From contig CM041293.1 in assembly GCA_023052935.1 (NCBI GenBank), positions 149,738,968-149,802,967 on the forward strand: a DNA stretch of 64,000 nt, in the 5' to 3' direction. The position numbers were made by a program, and so were the translations under genes. The notes under the pieces are model-generated. The model did no database searches. It was not told the origin of the DNA and worked only from the letters and a program-made list of their open reading frames with translations. This document shows positions 1 through 11,435 of the stretch, one piece after another. The number at the start of each line of letters is the position of its first letter. Position 1 is the stretch's first letter. The stretch is from Piezodorus guildinii. Its lineage: Eukaryota > Arthropoda > Insecta > Hemiptera > Pentatomidae.

Positions 1-400
1 ACAGTTGGTTATTGCAAGTCCGTATGTAGGGTTCTGTTGTTTACGTACCAAGGAGCTGTCGTTATGAGTCTTAAAATTTTGGATTGAAATGATTGCAGTT
101 TTTGTATGCGAGTCTTTTTTTCTGTGCCTGTGAAGCGTAAGTACATATTGGCTTAAGAAGGTATGTGTATGTATTCAGTTTCTGTCTAATTTTTTATTTT
201 GATAAAAGAGAGTATAGTACTTTCAGTCGGTAAATGAGAGTCTGTCTTTTCATCTTGACATGTGGGACCCAAGTCATCCTTCGATCGAGAGTCAGTGCTA
301 AGTAATGCACAGAGTTGGTCTGAGGAATTTGGTTTTGTCGATAAAAATTGTTGGGCAAGTGTATTGTCGTAGTGTGAACGTTATGTGTTTTGATTTAAAA
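1..400 (-). pseudogene. jockey-B non-LTR retrotransposon fragment (RT C-terminal part)
   Basis: The first 400 bases align by eye, in the same orientation, with the better preserved copy at 16780-17180, sharing long stretches such as the one around 'ttgtttacgtaccaaggag'. Read on the minus strand it covers the part of a jockey-type reverse transcriptase after the YADD box. The frame is broken by stops and indels. The left end is cut by the window edge and the 5' part is missing from about 400. It is a dead, truncated copy; the clade is inferred from the other copy. Confidence 0.7.
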
Positions 401-1005
401 TAATTAAATTCCCTATTAATTTATCAATTAATAAACCACAGGTGCAAACATTTAAACACGTAGATCGATCTATGTCAAGACTGCTTTTCATACGACCAAC
501 TATATGTCGCATTGTAAAGATTGGGTTGCGGAGAAAATCAATATGTTCTTCTGCCACTAGAAAATAAAATAAAAATAACATTTACGCAAAAGTACTTTAA
601 AACATATTCTTTTAAAAACTTCTTAATAGCGATCATAATAACAGAAATTGACGCAGACGAAGTCGCGGGCAACAGCTAGTTATACAATACATAAATTTGT
701 AAGGAGTAGAAATACATTAAAAAAAATAATAATAAAAAGAACTAAGTGAGAAAGCCGATGAGTTATGATTGAAACGGTGTCAGCGACATGTTGCGGTAGC
801 GCTGGTGACCGACAGTGGTATATTTTTACCTGTCAGGGGCTGGCGAGGTGTACACTGGGGCTCACCATATCCGTATCAATAATCCCCATTCAAAGGCAAT
901 AATTCACCCCCAGGCACCTGCCCATTTTTCCATCACCGCTGTCTACATTAGGGGATACATTAGTTTGGATTCCGTAAAATACTGGTACCAACCGACAATT
1001 GATAT
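401..1005. other. AT-rich intergenic DNA, no gene recognised
   Basis: Only short open frames occur. The frame that opens at 815 runs into the transposable repeat starting at 1006, so it is not a gene. A moderately GC-rich patch lies at about 770-960 and I could not match it to anything else in the window. Confidence 0.5.
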
Positions 1006-1327
1006 AAAAAAAAATCTGGTGCGGGCATCACACGACTTTCAGTTACCACTGCTGATAAAATCGATTAAAGAAATTTCAAATACAGTTAGATATAAAAAAT
1101 TAGTAAACCTTACAAAGAATTTATTAAATTTAATTTCTATAGAAACATGTGTTTTGTTAAAAAATCTACTATATTATTATCGAAAATAATCAGTTAGTTT
1201 CATCGGCTTTTTATTACTCTATATTAACTTTTACAAGCTTGATAAATATGATAATATTTTTTTAAAAGTCGTTAGCTTTCCAACGGTATTTTATACATCT
1301 ATGTTACTGTGATTATGTTCAAAAACG
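1006..1327 (+). mobile_element. HLE repeat, 5' part (interrupted copy)
   Basis: The copy starts with an A-run and TCTGGTGCGGGC, then the subterminal ACTTTCAGTTAC. The interior matches other copies ('acatgtgttttgtta', 'ctttccaacggta'). It stops at 1327, inside the internal string 'gttcaaaaacgaaaa', exactly where a second copy begins, so the second copy inserted into or next to it. It encodes nothing. Confidence 0.8.
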
Positions 1328-2215
1328 AAAAAATCTGGTGCGGGCAACACACGACTTTCCCTTAACTCCATTTTTAAAATCGATTAGAGAATTTTCAAAT
1401 ATGAGTGAAACCATTAAAGAATTAATTAAATTGAATTTATACAGAAACGTGTGTTTTATTAAGAAATCTGTTATTATATTATATATTATTATCTATAATA
1501 ATGAGTTAGTTTTATCGAATTTTCATCACTCTCTATTGCCTTTTAACAGCTTGTATATGAGATAAATATTTTTTCTAAAATCTTTAGCTTTCAAACGGTA
1601 TATTATAAGGGTATATTACTGTTGCTATGTTCAAAAACAAAAAAATGCCTTAAAAAAATATTTTTTCAGTTTTCTCCTTTATTTGCCTTTCAAATTCGCT
1701 CAACGTGCATATTTAACTGTTTTCCGTTAGTAGTAAAAAGTCAATATAGTTATTTTTATTAAATCTACAAAATTAAAGGTACTTTAGGGGAAGGAAATTT
1801 AAAATATCGGCATTTAAGCCCTGTCAGACCATTTTAATCAGAATAAAACCTACTTGATATTAAAGCCCATTAAATTCTACATCGATATAGCGAGTTTAAT
1901 TAAAATCGTCGGAACCGTTTTTGAGAAAATCGAAAGAAAGGTGCAAAATGCATAGTGTAAAGTGGCTCTTCTGGTAAGCTGATTTTGACAAAAAAGATTT
2001 TGTAACGTCTCTAACGTATAGTTGTCTTAATTATGAAATTTCAGTTTCATAAGACTTACCGTTTCCGCCGGAGTTACCACACACACACACAGACCTTTTT
2101 GCGGGACTTGGTTATTTAGACTCAGGGGACCCTAAAATGTGTATTTATGTTGAAAACTGGAATTCGAAAGTTATCACGATCGCAATACTTTCCCTTACTA
2201 TAGTAAGTGAAAGTA
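1328..2215 (+). mobile_element. HLE repeat, near-complete copy with Helentron-like ends
   Basis: This is a complete non-autonomous element of about 890 bp. It has an A-rich start, TCTGGTGCGGGCAACACACG, the subterminal ACTTTCCCTTAAC, an AT-rich body, an internal (CA)n stretch near 2080, and a 3' end made of the perfect palindrome CTTACTATAGTAAG (2194-2207) followed by GTGAAAGTAA. The 3' string is complementary to the 5' subterminal string. No protein is encoded. Helentron-associated elements (DINE-1-like) have this plan, but assigning it to them is inference. Confidence 0.8.
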
Positions 2216-2915
2216 AAATGAGTAAAACTAATAAAGAATTAATTAAATTTATTTTGTATAGAAACATGTGTTTTATTAAAAAATCTACTATATTATTATG
2301 GTAAATAATCAGTTAGTTTAATCGGCTTTTTTATTAACTTTTACAAGCTTGATAAATATGATAATATTTTTTTCTAAAATCGTAAGCTTTCAACGGTACA
2401 TTATACATCTATATTACTGTTATTATGTTCGAAAACGAAAAATTGCACTAAACAAATATTTTTTCAGTTTTCTCCATCAGTTGGATGTCGAATTCGTTCA
2501 ACTTCTATATTTACCTGTTTTTATCAATGGTCACAAGGTGTCATTTTTATAAAATTTACGAAATTGAAGGTAGTTTAGAAGAATAAATTTAAAATATCGG
2601 GATTTAAGCCCCATCAGACTATTTCAATCTTATTTGCGTGTATGACCTTTGATGTTTTACGCCTCAAAGCCCTAACTAACAACTATTTCAATCAGAATAA
2701 AACATAATAAAGCTTTGGTTTTGAGAAAATCGTGAAAAAAGTGCTAAATGTATGGTATAAAGTAGATCTTTTGGTCAGGTTAATTTTATGAAAAAGTTTC
2801 TGTAACATCTCGAGCGTATAGTTGTCTTAAATATGAACTTTAAATTTTATATGACTTATTGTCTTCACCCGGGAGTGGCCTCACACAAACAGACCTTTCT
2901 GTGTGCGATATCTGG
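2216..2915 (+). mobile_element. HLE repeat, third adjoining copy (both ends degraded)
   Basis: Directly after the 3' end of the previous copy, the interior of the family resumes from about 100 bases into the unit ('taaagaattaattaaatt', 'acatgtgttttatta', 'aagctttcaacggta') and runs to 'acagacctttctgtg' near 2900. The 5' terminal block and the 3' palindrome are missing. It may be the continuation of the copy interrupted at 1327, or a third insertion. Confidence 0.7.
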
Positions 2916-3316
2916 ATAGAAAAACAATTAGGAACCGCACTAGCAACGTCTAATCTACATATATATGTAAACGTATTATGCACAATTTCGAAGTATCTGT
3001 CAATGTAATTTTGAAACATAATTGGATGTGATGTAAAGATAAAAAATAACATATCCTGTATTGTGTTTAGCTGATAATGCCTATATCAGTTTTACGAGCA
3101 CCACTTAGGTTTAATTGAGTTTTGAGTGATTAAAGGATTTAAATCCCCAGATCTCCGGTAATAATCTAATGCACTTATGATAATCGGATGTACTCTAGTA
3201 ATAATATGTACTCATTAACGAAACAGCTAAAGGGGAAATATCTCCCAACAATGAAAACACACAAGCCCTAAATCGTAGATTAAAGTTAATGTCATACAAA
3301 AAAAAAAAAAAATAAT
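2916..3316. other. Intergenic DNA ending in poly(A)/(AAT)n
   Basis: No gene is seen. A run of A (about 3298-3312) followed by AAT repeats marks the end of this stretch and may be the tail of a plus-strand retroposed sequence that I cannot identify. Confidence 0.4.
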
Positions 3317-3470
3317 AATAATAATAGGCTTAGCGAACCCGAAGGTTCAATGCCGATACCACCAAATTCCACCTACACAGACACGTCCAATGTTCACCAG
3401 ACATGCCCAAGCCCCCGAGATCAGCCTTAACGTAATCCTCCCATCTATATATGATATAATAATAATAATA
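3317..3470. repeat. Repeat family C fragment
   Basis: The string 'aggttcaatgccgatacc' and the following 'cacagacacgtccaa' and 'agatcagccttaacg' recur in diverged form at 10400-10515, in the same orientation. A short (TAA)n tract follows at about 3455-3472. The parent element is unknown; 10545-11000 and 28795-29110 carry what may be the adjoining part. Confidence 0.55.
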
Positions 3471-3489
3471 ATAAAAAACTGTATGTTCA

Positions 3490-3788
3490 CGATTCATGAA
3501 GGGTCTTGGGCTCAGTAAATTAGAGTTCGTATTGTTTTTAAACCAACGTCAGTGCAATGAGGTGATTAGGTCATAATAACGCCCAGCCGCCAGGTTTTCC
3601 CCTATTCGAGTATTCACTTTAAAGATGCTGGGTGTGCCCCAGGAGGGTGTCTATACTCTAGGGTGCCCTCCTTTTCCCCGATTGAATTAATAGAACAAAT
3701 AATATTCTGTCATAGCCGGGATTCGAACTAAGGACCCGGAGAACAGTAGACAAGCTCTCTATCTACTTGACCCCTCCGCTCATTTAGA
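3490..3788 (-). mobile_element. tRNA-derived SINE (family S1)
   Basis: On the minus strand the head reads like a tRNA. An A-box-like GGGTCAAGTAGATAGAGAGC is followed by a B box AGTTCGAATCCC (plus-strand GGGATTCGAACT at 3718-3729). The body is shared with a second copy at 62748-63008 ('gaagggtcttg', 'ggtgattatg', 'gccaggttttcccc', 'gagaacagtag'). It would be transcribed by RNA polymerase III from its own head. Sequence divergence between the copies indicates an old family. Confidence 0.75.
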
Positions 3789-4511
3789 CTCAAATAGTTT
3801 TATTTAATACAATAATTAATCGAGCTGAGAATTTTCCAAGTTATTTTACTAAAATTATCTCATGTCAATAAAAACTAATGGCGTTCTTACTTTTAAAGAT
3901 TTTCGTTTTTGTTGCTGTTTTTTATTAGTGATTACGTAATAAATTATTTAATAAAGTTCTAAAATTGAAACATTTTTTTCTAATAAACATATCAAATTAT
4001 CTAGACTAATCATAAAGAAGAAGCACTTCCGATTTTAAATATTGCACAAAGTATATCTATGAATATTTTGTACTTCAACTATGGAAGAAAAGATAAACTA
4101 TAAGCAGGCTGACAGTGTTTAATAATCCTTACTTTACTAAAATTAATTAAAAATTATAGAATAGAATTATATAAATCATACATAATGCATTTTTCAATAA
4201 AGTATCGTATTTAAAATAGGACACTTGCCTCCTAATGTTTTCCTGAGTAAGTAATTTAAATTAATATATTTGAAAACAGAAGTTATTTTTGACTTGTGAT
4301 AAATTAGGGTTTAGTGACCCCCCTACCATCATCTTTTTGAATTGATACCGTTGATTCAACGAGGCAAAATATCTTCCGACCAATTAATCGGTTTGCTCCT
4401 CAGAGTTTTTTTCAATATTTTTTTTTTATTTCCTATAGAACTCTATAATATTTTAACAACTCTTTTCTTTTAATACGAGTACAATTTTACATTTGGTTAC
4501 CTATATACGAG
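3789..4511. other. AT-rich intergenic DNA, nothing recognised
   Basis: There are no long frames and no match to the repeat families elsewhere in the window. Several T-runs are present. Confidence 0.5.
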
Positions 4512-4912
4512 GCATGTTTTTTAAGTAAGTACCGTTTTGTGATTCCGCCGCATGCGCGCTGGTTACCTACATCTCTTGTCTACGCACTGACGACATTGCA
4601 GTCAGATTCTTCATTGTATACGTTGTTTACTGAGTGTTTAAGATGCCTCCGACAATCGTCTAATTGTGAAGTACGGGCTGTTATACGATTTCTTAGTGCT
4701 AAAGGCGTAAAACCGATCGACATTCATCGTGAGATCGTTGAAGGTTACGGACAAAACATTATGAGTGATGTAATGGTAAGGAAATGGATGAGAGCATTTA
4801 AAGATGGCCGCACAAATGTGCATGATGAAGAACGGAGTGGGCGTCCTTCGGTCGTTGATGAATATTTGGTGCAGAAAGTTGACGGAAAGGTAAAAGAAAA
4901 CAGACGCTAATT
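4512..4912 (+). pseudogene. mariner/IS630 transposase N-terminal fragment with 5' terminal repeat
   Basis: The piece begins with a terminal-repeat-like ACGAGGCATGTTTTTTAAGT and runs into a transposase N-terminus. The in-frame peptide reads CEVRAVIRFLSAKG, then EIVEGYGQNIMSDVMVRKWM, then GRTNVHDEERSGRPSVV. This is the paired helix-turn-helix DNA-binding region of a mariner-superfamily transposase. The presumed start codon near 4643 is out of frame with the domain, so there is at least one frameshift. The frame stops at 4908-4910, just after KVKENRR, and no catalytic-domain sequence follows. About the first quarter of a usual ~340-residue protein remains. Confidence 0.85.
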
Positions 4913-4967
4913 ATTCAGATAATAAACTATTAACAACGTTTTTCTATCGAGACTGTATAATTATTTC

Positions 4968-5062
4968 ACCTTTCCTCCGTCTCTAACTTTATTTTTTTAA
5001 ACTTCTTTAATTGATTTTAACTACGGAGGTAAGTGTGTCGTGTGTTGGGATCACCAGATATT
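4968..5062 (-). mobile_element. HLE repeat, degraded 5' end
   Basis: On the minus strand this reads ATCTGGTGATCCCAACACAC, then CGACACACTTACCTCCG, a mutated version of the family's 5' block. Only the terminal ~95 bases are recognisable. Confidence 0.6.
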
Positions 5063-5499
5063 TTTGTTAATTGAGTGTAAAATTTATCTACTTTGCCTTA
5101 TTCTATAATACAAATATATTATTTTAAGATTACGCTTGAGTTTTACATCAAGCGTTGATGTAAGCAACATTCTCTGGCGTTCTATTTCTGAAAAACAACC
5201 TGGTAATTCATTCTCTTTTAATATAATTTTTTATTTGTCAATCTGTTATGAAATTCTTAAGATTTTCCTTAGATTATAATTTTTTTTTCTTTAGAATTTC
5301 ATTCGATAATAACGCATATAAAAACATAATACATTTTGATTATCTTATGCAACGCCCAAGCCCTACTAATGCAGGCGCTGGTTATACAGAGCCCGCAAGA
5401 AGGTTAGGCAATGCGGGTACTGTATCATTCTACGTTTGAAATACCAGATTTAAGTTTTATTTAATTTTTTTCTTCTTTGTTTTTTATTGGCAGTATGAC

Positions 5500-5861
5500 T
5501 TTTTTCAATCGAAATTACTTTTTTCACCGCTTACTTATGAAATATAGAGAGTTTAATTAAAGAAACAAAATGAAGAGCAAAACACATGGTATAAAATGGC
5601 CTTTCCGGTTTTTCAATTGTTGTATAAAATGCTGCTGTAACTTACCAGTCATACTCAAATATAAAATTCTCAAATTATATTCATAAAACTTTTTGTTTTC
5701 GAGCAAGTCTTAATGCACAAAATCATAAACACAGAACTTTCTGCGGTACTTGGTCATTTCGACACAGGGGACTGTAAAATATTTATTTCCAGGAAAAACT
5801 AAAAAATGATTCCGATCTCACTTCTTTGTTTTACTATATATATTTCATATATAGGTAAGTG
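5500..5861 (+). mobile_element. HLE repeat, diverged 3' half
   Basis: The order of internal landmarks matches full copies: 'gagtttaatta', 'cacatggtataaa', 'ctgctgtaactt', 'cagaactttctgcggtactt', 'ggtcatttcgacacaggggac', then 'ccgatctcac' and a TATATA hairpin-like end. It is strongly diverged and lacks the 5' half. Confidence 0.65.
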
Positions 5862-6080
5862 ATATTACATTATTAACGTTCTCAAACTAACATCATTCAT
5901 CCTTCATGAATAGCCTCATTTGTTTATTTATAATTACCACATGTATTTACAGTTAGCTATATTTATGTTTATATTTTACTGTTAATAACTAATATAAATA
6001 GAAACCGTAATCACTTATTCAGTGTTTATTATTTAAGGTATATTTGTGAATACTATATTTCTGTTCGTTTTTTCAAATAT

Positions 6081-6085
<5 letters not shown>

Positions 6086-6128
<43 letters not shown>

Positions 6129-6264
6129 TTTGTGTTGTTCTTAGGTTGCAGTCAATTGACTGCAGTCAATTGTGAAAAAATTTGACTGCAACCTAAGAAC
6201 AACACAAACTTAAATTATCAACAGTCGAGAACTGATCAAACAATATATATATATATATATATAT
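6086..6264. repeat. (TA)n tracts flanking a 31-bp perfect inverted repeat
   Basis: (TA)n occupies about 6086-6126 and 6242-6264. Between them, 6125-6155 and 6182-6212 are perfect reverse complements (31 bp) separated by 26 bases. The spacer holds a second small palindrome, ATTGACTGCAGTCAAT. The RNA or single strand would fold into a long hairpin. It could be a tiny foldback or MITE inserted into (TA)n, or a cruciform-prone site. No coding content. Confidence 0.85.
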
Positions 6265-6302
6265 CGGTAAACTCTCAAATAATTGATTACCTTTAATTTT
6301 TT

Positions 6303-6609
6303 ATTTAAAATTAAGTTACTTTTATCGTCGAAAATACAATGTTATCACTATTAATGTTTATTTAAAATTAAATTATTTTTACTGTAGAAAATACTATGTT
6401 ATCGCAATTAATGTATTTTTATAATCAAAATTCATTAATATTTTTATCATTATGTATTATTATGTAAGTATTCTGTCTTTAAGTATTATTAATCAAGTAT
6501 TGTAGTAACTTTAAGTATTATTTTCTTTATGTGTTTTGATATTATTGTCTTTAAGAAGCTAGGCTCTATTTGTGAGGGGGTCTTTCCCAAAAACAAATAA
6601 ATAAATAAG
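6303..6609 (+). repeat. 57-bp tandem duplication and (AAAT)n-tailed retroelement-like 3' end
   Basis: A unit starting ATTTAAAATTAA occurs at 6303 and again at 6360, a 57-base direct tandem pair with scattered differences. Downstream, 'gagggggtctttcccaaaaa' leads into an (AAAT)n tail at about 6590-6609, the form expected for the 3' end of a non-LTR retrotransposon. No coding sequence is left, so the family is unknown. Confidence 0.45.
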
Positions 6610-8199
6610 AAAACATTAACATATTATTATTATTATATCGGGAAAATAATAATATTATTATGATATTAACAATTATATGCCTAAGATATGAAGAGTATTA
6701 ATAAATCCAAACCGACTAACCAATAATAGCGAAAACACTTCTGTTGCTAACCACAAAGATACTACGCAGAGTAGAAAAGGCCTCATACTCTTGGGAAATC
6801 TGGCGAAAGGAGTCAACGAAGTAAAGGTGACTTTGGAGTAAGTTCTGGGAGAAAGTTTATAGAGAACATATTCAGGGTTGCCTTACCGCCAGGCTCTCTT
6901 GTAAACTCAGATCTTAACTACCCTCCTATCAATAGCCCCTCCTTTCAGCTCTTGCTCATATTTTTAGCGAGAAAATTCGCCAGACCTGTTTTATCTACCT
7001 TTCTTCTGTTTTCTCTCAAGGGAGGACAAAAAGAGTTCCTTGTAGACACAATATTGTTAAGATATGAAAGAGCCGGAGTTTGCCAAGCCAGCTCAAATAG
7101 GGTGATGTATCATGGCTGGAATGTTTATTCAGTGTACTCTGTGTGCGGTCGTGTATTGACCCAAATCCCAGAGAAACATTAATGTGTTTTGATGTATTAC
7201 TATAACCGCTTTGTTTTATAGGATTGTTTGACAATAAAATCATAATTACGTTAAGTTATTTAATATTTCATTTTATAAATTAAAATGTTAGTGTAAGGCG
7301 GGGATAGTTGAGCAATTTTTCACTTGAGAGGATATAGCTCCTCAATGAGATAAGTCTTAATGAGATTTTAAGCGACTTGGTGGATTCGTAATATATCCCT
7401 TAGAAAAAGTTTCTAGAGTAATTATTTTGTAAGAAGTTGAATTTAAGAGCTACAGCTATTTAAATCCAGGAAGTCAAGTTCGATCAATGTACCCCATAAG
7501 TGAGGTATGTTGAGCAAGGGTATGGGGCAAGTTGAGCACAAACAATGTCTAACCAAACCTTTAAAAAATGTCTATATGTGATAGAAAAAAATGGGAAGCA
7601 AACATCGGTTTAGCACATTAAGATCTTCATATTTTTATTTAAAGGAGGATTTAGTTGCAGAACAGTGTTGTTATTATTTTTTAATTTCTTCATTCAAATT
7701 TAAATTAATGTTTTTTCTTAATTTGCATTTTTCAGTTGTTTTTTTTTAATATAGTTTCGCTTGGGATATATTGCATAAAACTAAGGTAACGAGGTGTAGC
7801 CCTCTAACAATCTGAGTATATATTTGATATTTAAAAATAGATTTTTGGATTAATATGATCATTGCCCTTGATATAATTCAACATTGGATAATCGAAAATC
7901 ATTTGTGAATCATTTATTAAAATTATTGCTTTAGATGATGACTACATAAAAACAACTTCTGATTTTTATGATAGCATAACTTAAAAAAATTAAGTGGCTC
8001 CTGCTTTCTCACCTCCTACATAATTTCTTCTAGTATAGAAAAGACATTACAGATTTAATATAAGAGGGAAATAGAGAAATCATTTTTATTATAATCTTCT
8101 CTGTGATATTGTGTTAGAAAATACAAATTACTGTAATTTACTGTTTTGTTCAATGTAAGAATCTCTAGAAAAAAATTTCTATTTTATGCAGAATAAGAG
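6610..8199. other. Intergenic DNA, no gene recognised
   Basis: Only short, overlapping frames on both strands (for example 6952-7182) occur, without recognisable domains. 7290-7560 contains repeated words such as 'agttgagcaa' and 'gttgagcac', which suggest a decayed repeat. Confidence 0.4.
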
Positions 8200-8560
8200 A
8201 CAGACTGAATAGAGAAAAAGTACTGGAGATGTGCTCTCCAATAGTAACAAGGTCGCAACTTGGCCAGGGAAAAGTCGTTGCCTAAGTCCCACGAAGTGAG
8301 CTTATGGAGTGGCCCAAGTTTTCTCGTCGACTAAGTCAACCCCGACTGAGTGCTTCACATTCCAACGGGCTATAACAAACTTAGCTTAATTTATTAAAAT
8401 CCTCGGTCCGTGGAATTCCTGAAGAAACATGGCCTGGGCCTTGACGTCAATAGCCGAGGAATGTACGAAATTAAAGTAGGAGTTGAGACCTAAGGGGACT
8501 CCTGCTAAGTTGTTATCCCCTGTAATTTACGAGGTGACGGAGGGTAAGTACTTTCCTCTC
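8200..8560. other. GC-richer island of unknown origin
   Basis: This stretch is clearly less AT-rich than its surroundings. It has self-complementary pieces ('cctcggtccgtgg' and 'tagccgaggaatg') and no long frame. It might be a decayed non-coding repeat or the remains of a host exon. I could not assign it. Confidence 0.3.
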
Positions 8561-8999
8561 TTAGTTTATTGATTTTATCTAATTATTTATAAACAATTAC
8601 GAGCGTAATAATCTTGTCATTGATTGTTCTCTTATTAAAATGTTACTAGATATTCCGCAACAATGGTGTATGCTTTATTTAAACAATTAAATTCTGATTT
8701 TTTTTTAAATTCTGCATAGAAAAAGAAAAAAATAATTTATTGCAATACTTACAGCAGATGAATGAACAATGACAGAATGAAGGGTTTCTAATACTTAAAT
8801 TTATAAATAACGTCTTATGAAAGAGGAGCTATTTTGAATATAAATATTTATATATAATTAATCTATCATGCTGAAAAAAATACAATTATCATCATATCAT
8901 CTTATCTGTTGTAGATATAAAATAAAACTGATATAAAATAATTTTTTTCATAATATATTTATTGGTATTTAAAACTGTATAATAAAATATATTTAGTAA

Positions 9000-9640
9000 A
9001 TGTGGTACAAGATACACTGTCATGATTCACATGTAGCAACCATTGGCAGCTTCCTGATACCTATGCTAAATTAGAAGGGCTCGAGGCCATCTTCTTTTCA
9101 GACGCCTTGGAGGATTATCAGGGATTGTAAAGGAAGCAAGGATTGAAACTAGTGGCTTAAAGTGGGAATGAAGTTTGTCATGAATGGACCTGGTTTGAGC
9201 CAAGCGGGGGATTAACATAGGCAGCAACATTGGAAACATTAAGGTCTTTATGGATTTTGGAGTTTATTTGTAACAAAATAAGGAGCACTGAGAATTTTTG
9301 AAGAATTTGATAGTTTAGTAAATCCCCAAATCTATACTCCGTAAGACCATATCGGTCTTAAATTAGTCATGTAGATGAGCCTTTTGTACTTAAGTAAAGG
9401 GTTTGAGCGTTTGTCCAGTAAGTGTTGATGTAGTCAAAAACGTCGAGCAGTTTCCTGTCGTTCCAGTCTTGTATGAGGGTTCCAAGTAAGACGTTTGTCA
9501 AGGCGCAATCCAAGATATCAGATCTGTTCAACCGGGACAAGAGGGGTGTTATTGACTGTTGGGAAAGATTTCATAGGTTTACGACGAAGGGTAAAGGTTA
9601 TTTGGTGGGATTTATTGGAAGGTATAAAATAATCAGTTAT
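9000..9640 (-). pseudogene. jockey-A non-LTR retrotransposon, C-terminal RT fragment
   Basis: The minus strand matches, in order, the copy at 29660-30240: the C-terminal PRRLKRRWP-like end near 9090-9110, the middle around 9240-9400 and 'gaacgacaggaaactgctc'-like sequence near 9445. The reading frame is broken many times. The 5' part is absent from about 9640 onward, which fits 5' truncation during target-primed reverse transcription. The open frame on the plus strand at 9473-9679 is a shadow of this fragment. Confidence 0.75.
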
Positions 9641-9789
9641 ATAAATGGAAGGGACGTCTGTGAAAAATCAGATAAGTAATTTATTTCCATTCCTTTGCCA
9701 AATATTATACAGAAGTTATAACATAAGTAAACATAAACAATTAACTTTTTTACTTAAACCATATCGTAAACATTAGAAAAATCCCATAA

Positions 9790-9935
9790 CTGTTTATAAA
9801 AAAGAAAAAAAAAATTTATCTATATGTGCGCCCATAACTCCGTTATTTTTAAAGATGAAGAAAAAGGTGTATGGAGTTTTAGAATTAGCTAACTGCGAAA
9901 AACGAATATTCTTATATGGTCAAGGTACATACAAC
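9790..9935. repeat. Single unit of the ~110-bp ATAACTCCGTTAT repeat
   Basis: 'cccataactccgttattttt' followed by 'aaagatgaagaaaaa' and 'ggagttttagaatt' matches the repeat units at 32940-33290 and, inverted, 30430-30800. It has an imperfect palindrome at its centre. Confidence 0.6.
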
Positions 9936-10390
9936 TCATTAAATATGTAATTTTTCCTGCTTTTAATCAATTAGAGTTTTAAAGTAATTAATTAAGAAAA
10001 GCTACATAGTCATTAGTAAAATTTTTATTTCCCTGATTTCAGCACCGTCAACCAGTGTTCAATTACTTATTTATTTACTTGCAGAATATTATCACATATT
10101 TCATTGAAATTGTTGTATGCGAAATGAACTAAATTACTTGAATCTAGCGAACCAAGAAGAGCGTTTGATGTTTAAAATTTTAATTAAACCGATTTCACCT
10201 TTGGCCCTAAGGATGGACCGCAATTCACCTGTAGACTAACCTCCAACGGTCCATATTTAAATATGAATTTTGAATTGTTAATTTCATTAGTTCAAAAGCC
10301 GAAATCGGGTCAATATTATTCAAGAATTATATATTCTACCTTAATTTTGTTAATGCTTGAAATTTGATTTTTATAATTTCTAAGATTGTA
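9936..10390. other. Intergenic DNA, nothing recognised
   Basis: AT-rich sequence with no frame of note. Confidence 0.4.
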
Positions 10391-10394
10391 ATAA

Positions 10395-11000
10395 CAATGG
10401 GTTCAGTAGGCCTCAAGGTTCCATGCCGATACTACCTAATGTTGCTCACACAGATTCGTCTAAGCTACAGATTCGACCAAGACTAAGACCCTAAGATCAG
10501 ATTTAACTTCCTACTTACACATACCACACAATTCAGCAAATGCTAATTTTTTTTTAATTCGTTCTTTCCTGAGCCTAGCCACTTTGCACGCCCATTTGAG
10601 TTGTCACTATGCTATTAACTGAATCATAATAGCATAATACAAGCTCTGCAGTTTCACGTTGTGTAACATTTTAAATTCTCCAGTGGCCTCATCTCACTTT
10701 GGACTAAATATCTAACGTATACTCTTATACCCAAAAATCTTAAGGCGGGGTTCATCCTTCAAATTATGCGACCATGTTTCGTATCTGTATAGAACCGTCG
10801 AATAAATCATAGTTTTATATATTCAAACCTTTTCGTATTCTAATGGAAACCCCAAGCTCTGCAATTTCCCAACTGAATAACAGGCATTTTCCTTCTTTGA
10901 TCGCAACTTTATTTCTTCCTGGATTTCATTTTTTTTTTTATGTCATAGAACCTAAACACTTAAATTGCTCTACATTTCAAAACCTCTGTCCTGATGTATC
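10395..11000. repeat. Repeat family C, longer copy
   Basis: The first part ('aaggttccatgccgatact', 'cacagattcgtctaa', 'agatcagatttaac') matches 3325-3450. The second part ('aattcgttctttcct', 'cgcccatttgag', 'caagctctgcagtttcacg', 'tggcctcatc') matches 28915-29055 in the same order and orientation. The family may derive from the antisense strand of a non-LTR retrotransposon, but I could not read a convincing protein. Confidence 0.5.
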
Positions 11001-11435
11001 AATATCGTTAAGAATATATTTTAGTAACTAGTGTATGTATATCATATATGTTAATAACTTATATATAGGTCATCACATTCCAAGCTAGATAGGGCATACA
11101 GTAAACCTGAACTCCAAGTGAACAAAAAATTCTCGGTTCGTTATAAAAGAATCAGTAATATCCGAAAAATATATTGTATGTATGTTATATGTCTTGGTAT
11201 CAATTCAGGTGGTTAAAAATAAATATTTTCAATACAGGCACATGTTTATTTAGAAACTACAAAAGCAGTTAAAACTATTCTTTATGTACATATATCTATT
11301 TTATTTCAAATTTTATATAAATACTTTAAGATTAACATAAACATTATAAAGATTATCATTCAAAATACAAAACCTAAAAAGGGACTTACAATGTCAAAAT
11401 CACAGCAATCCATATAAAGTTGAAGTAATATATTT

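Noticed and set aside
815..1189. 124-codon plus-strand frame
   Set aside because: Its second half is HLE repeat sequence found at many sites, and no domain is visible.
1006..2915. CRISPR array or satellite
   Set aside because: The repeated unit is a ~0.9 kb dispersed element with defined ends, not short repeats with unique spacers.
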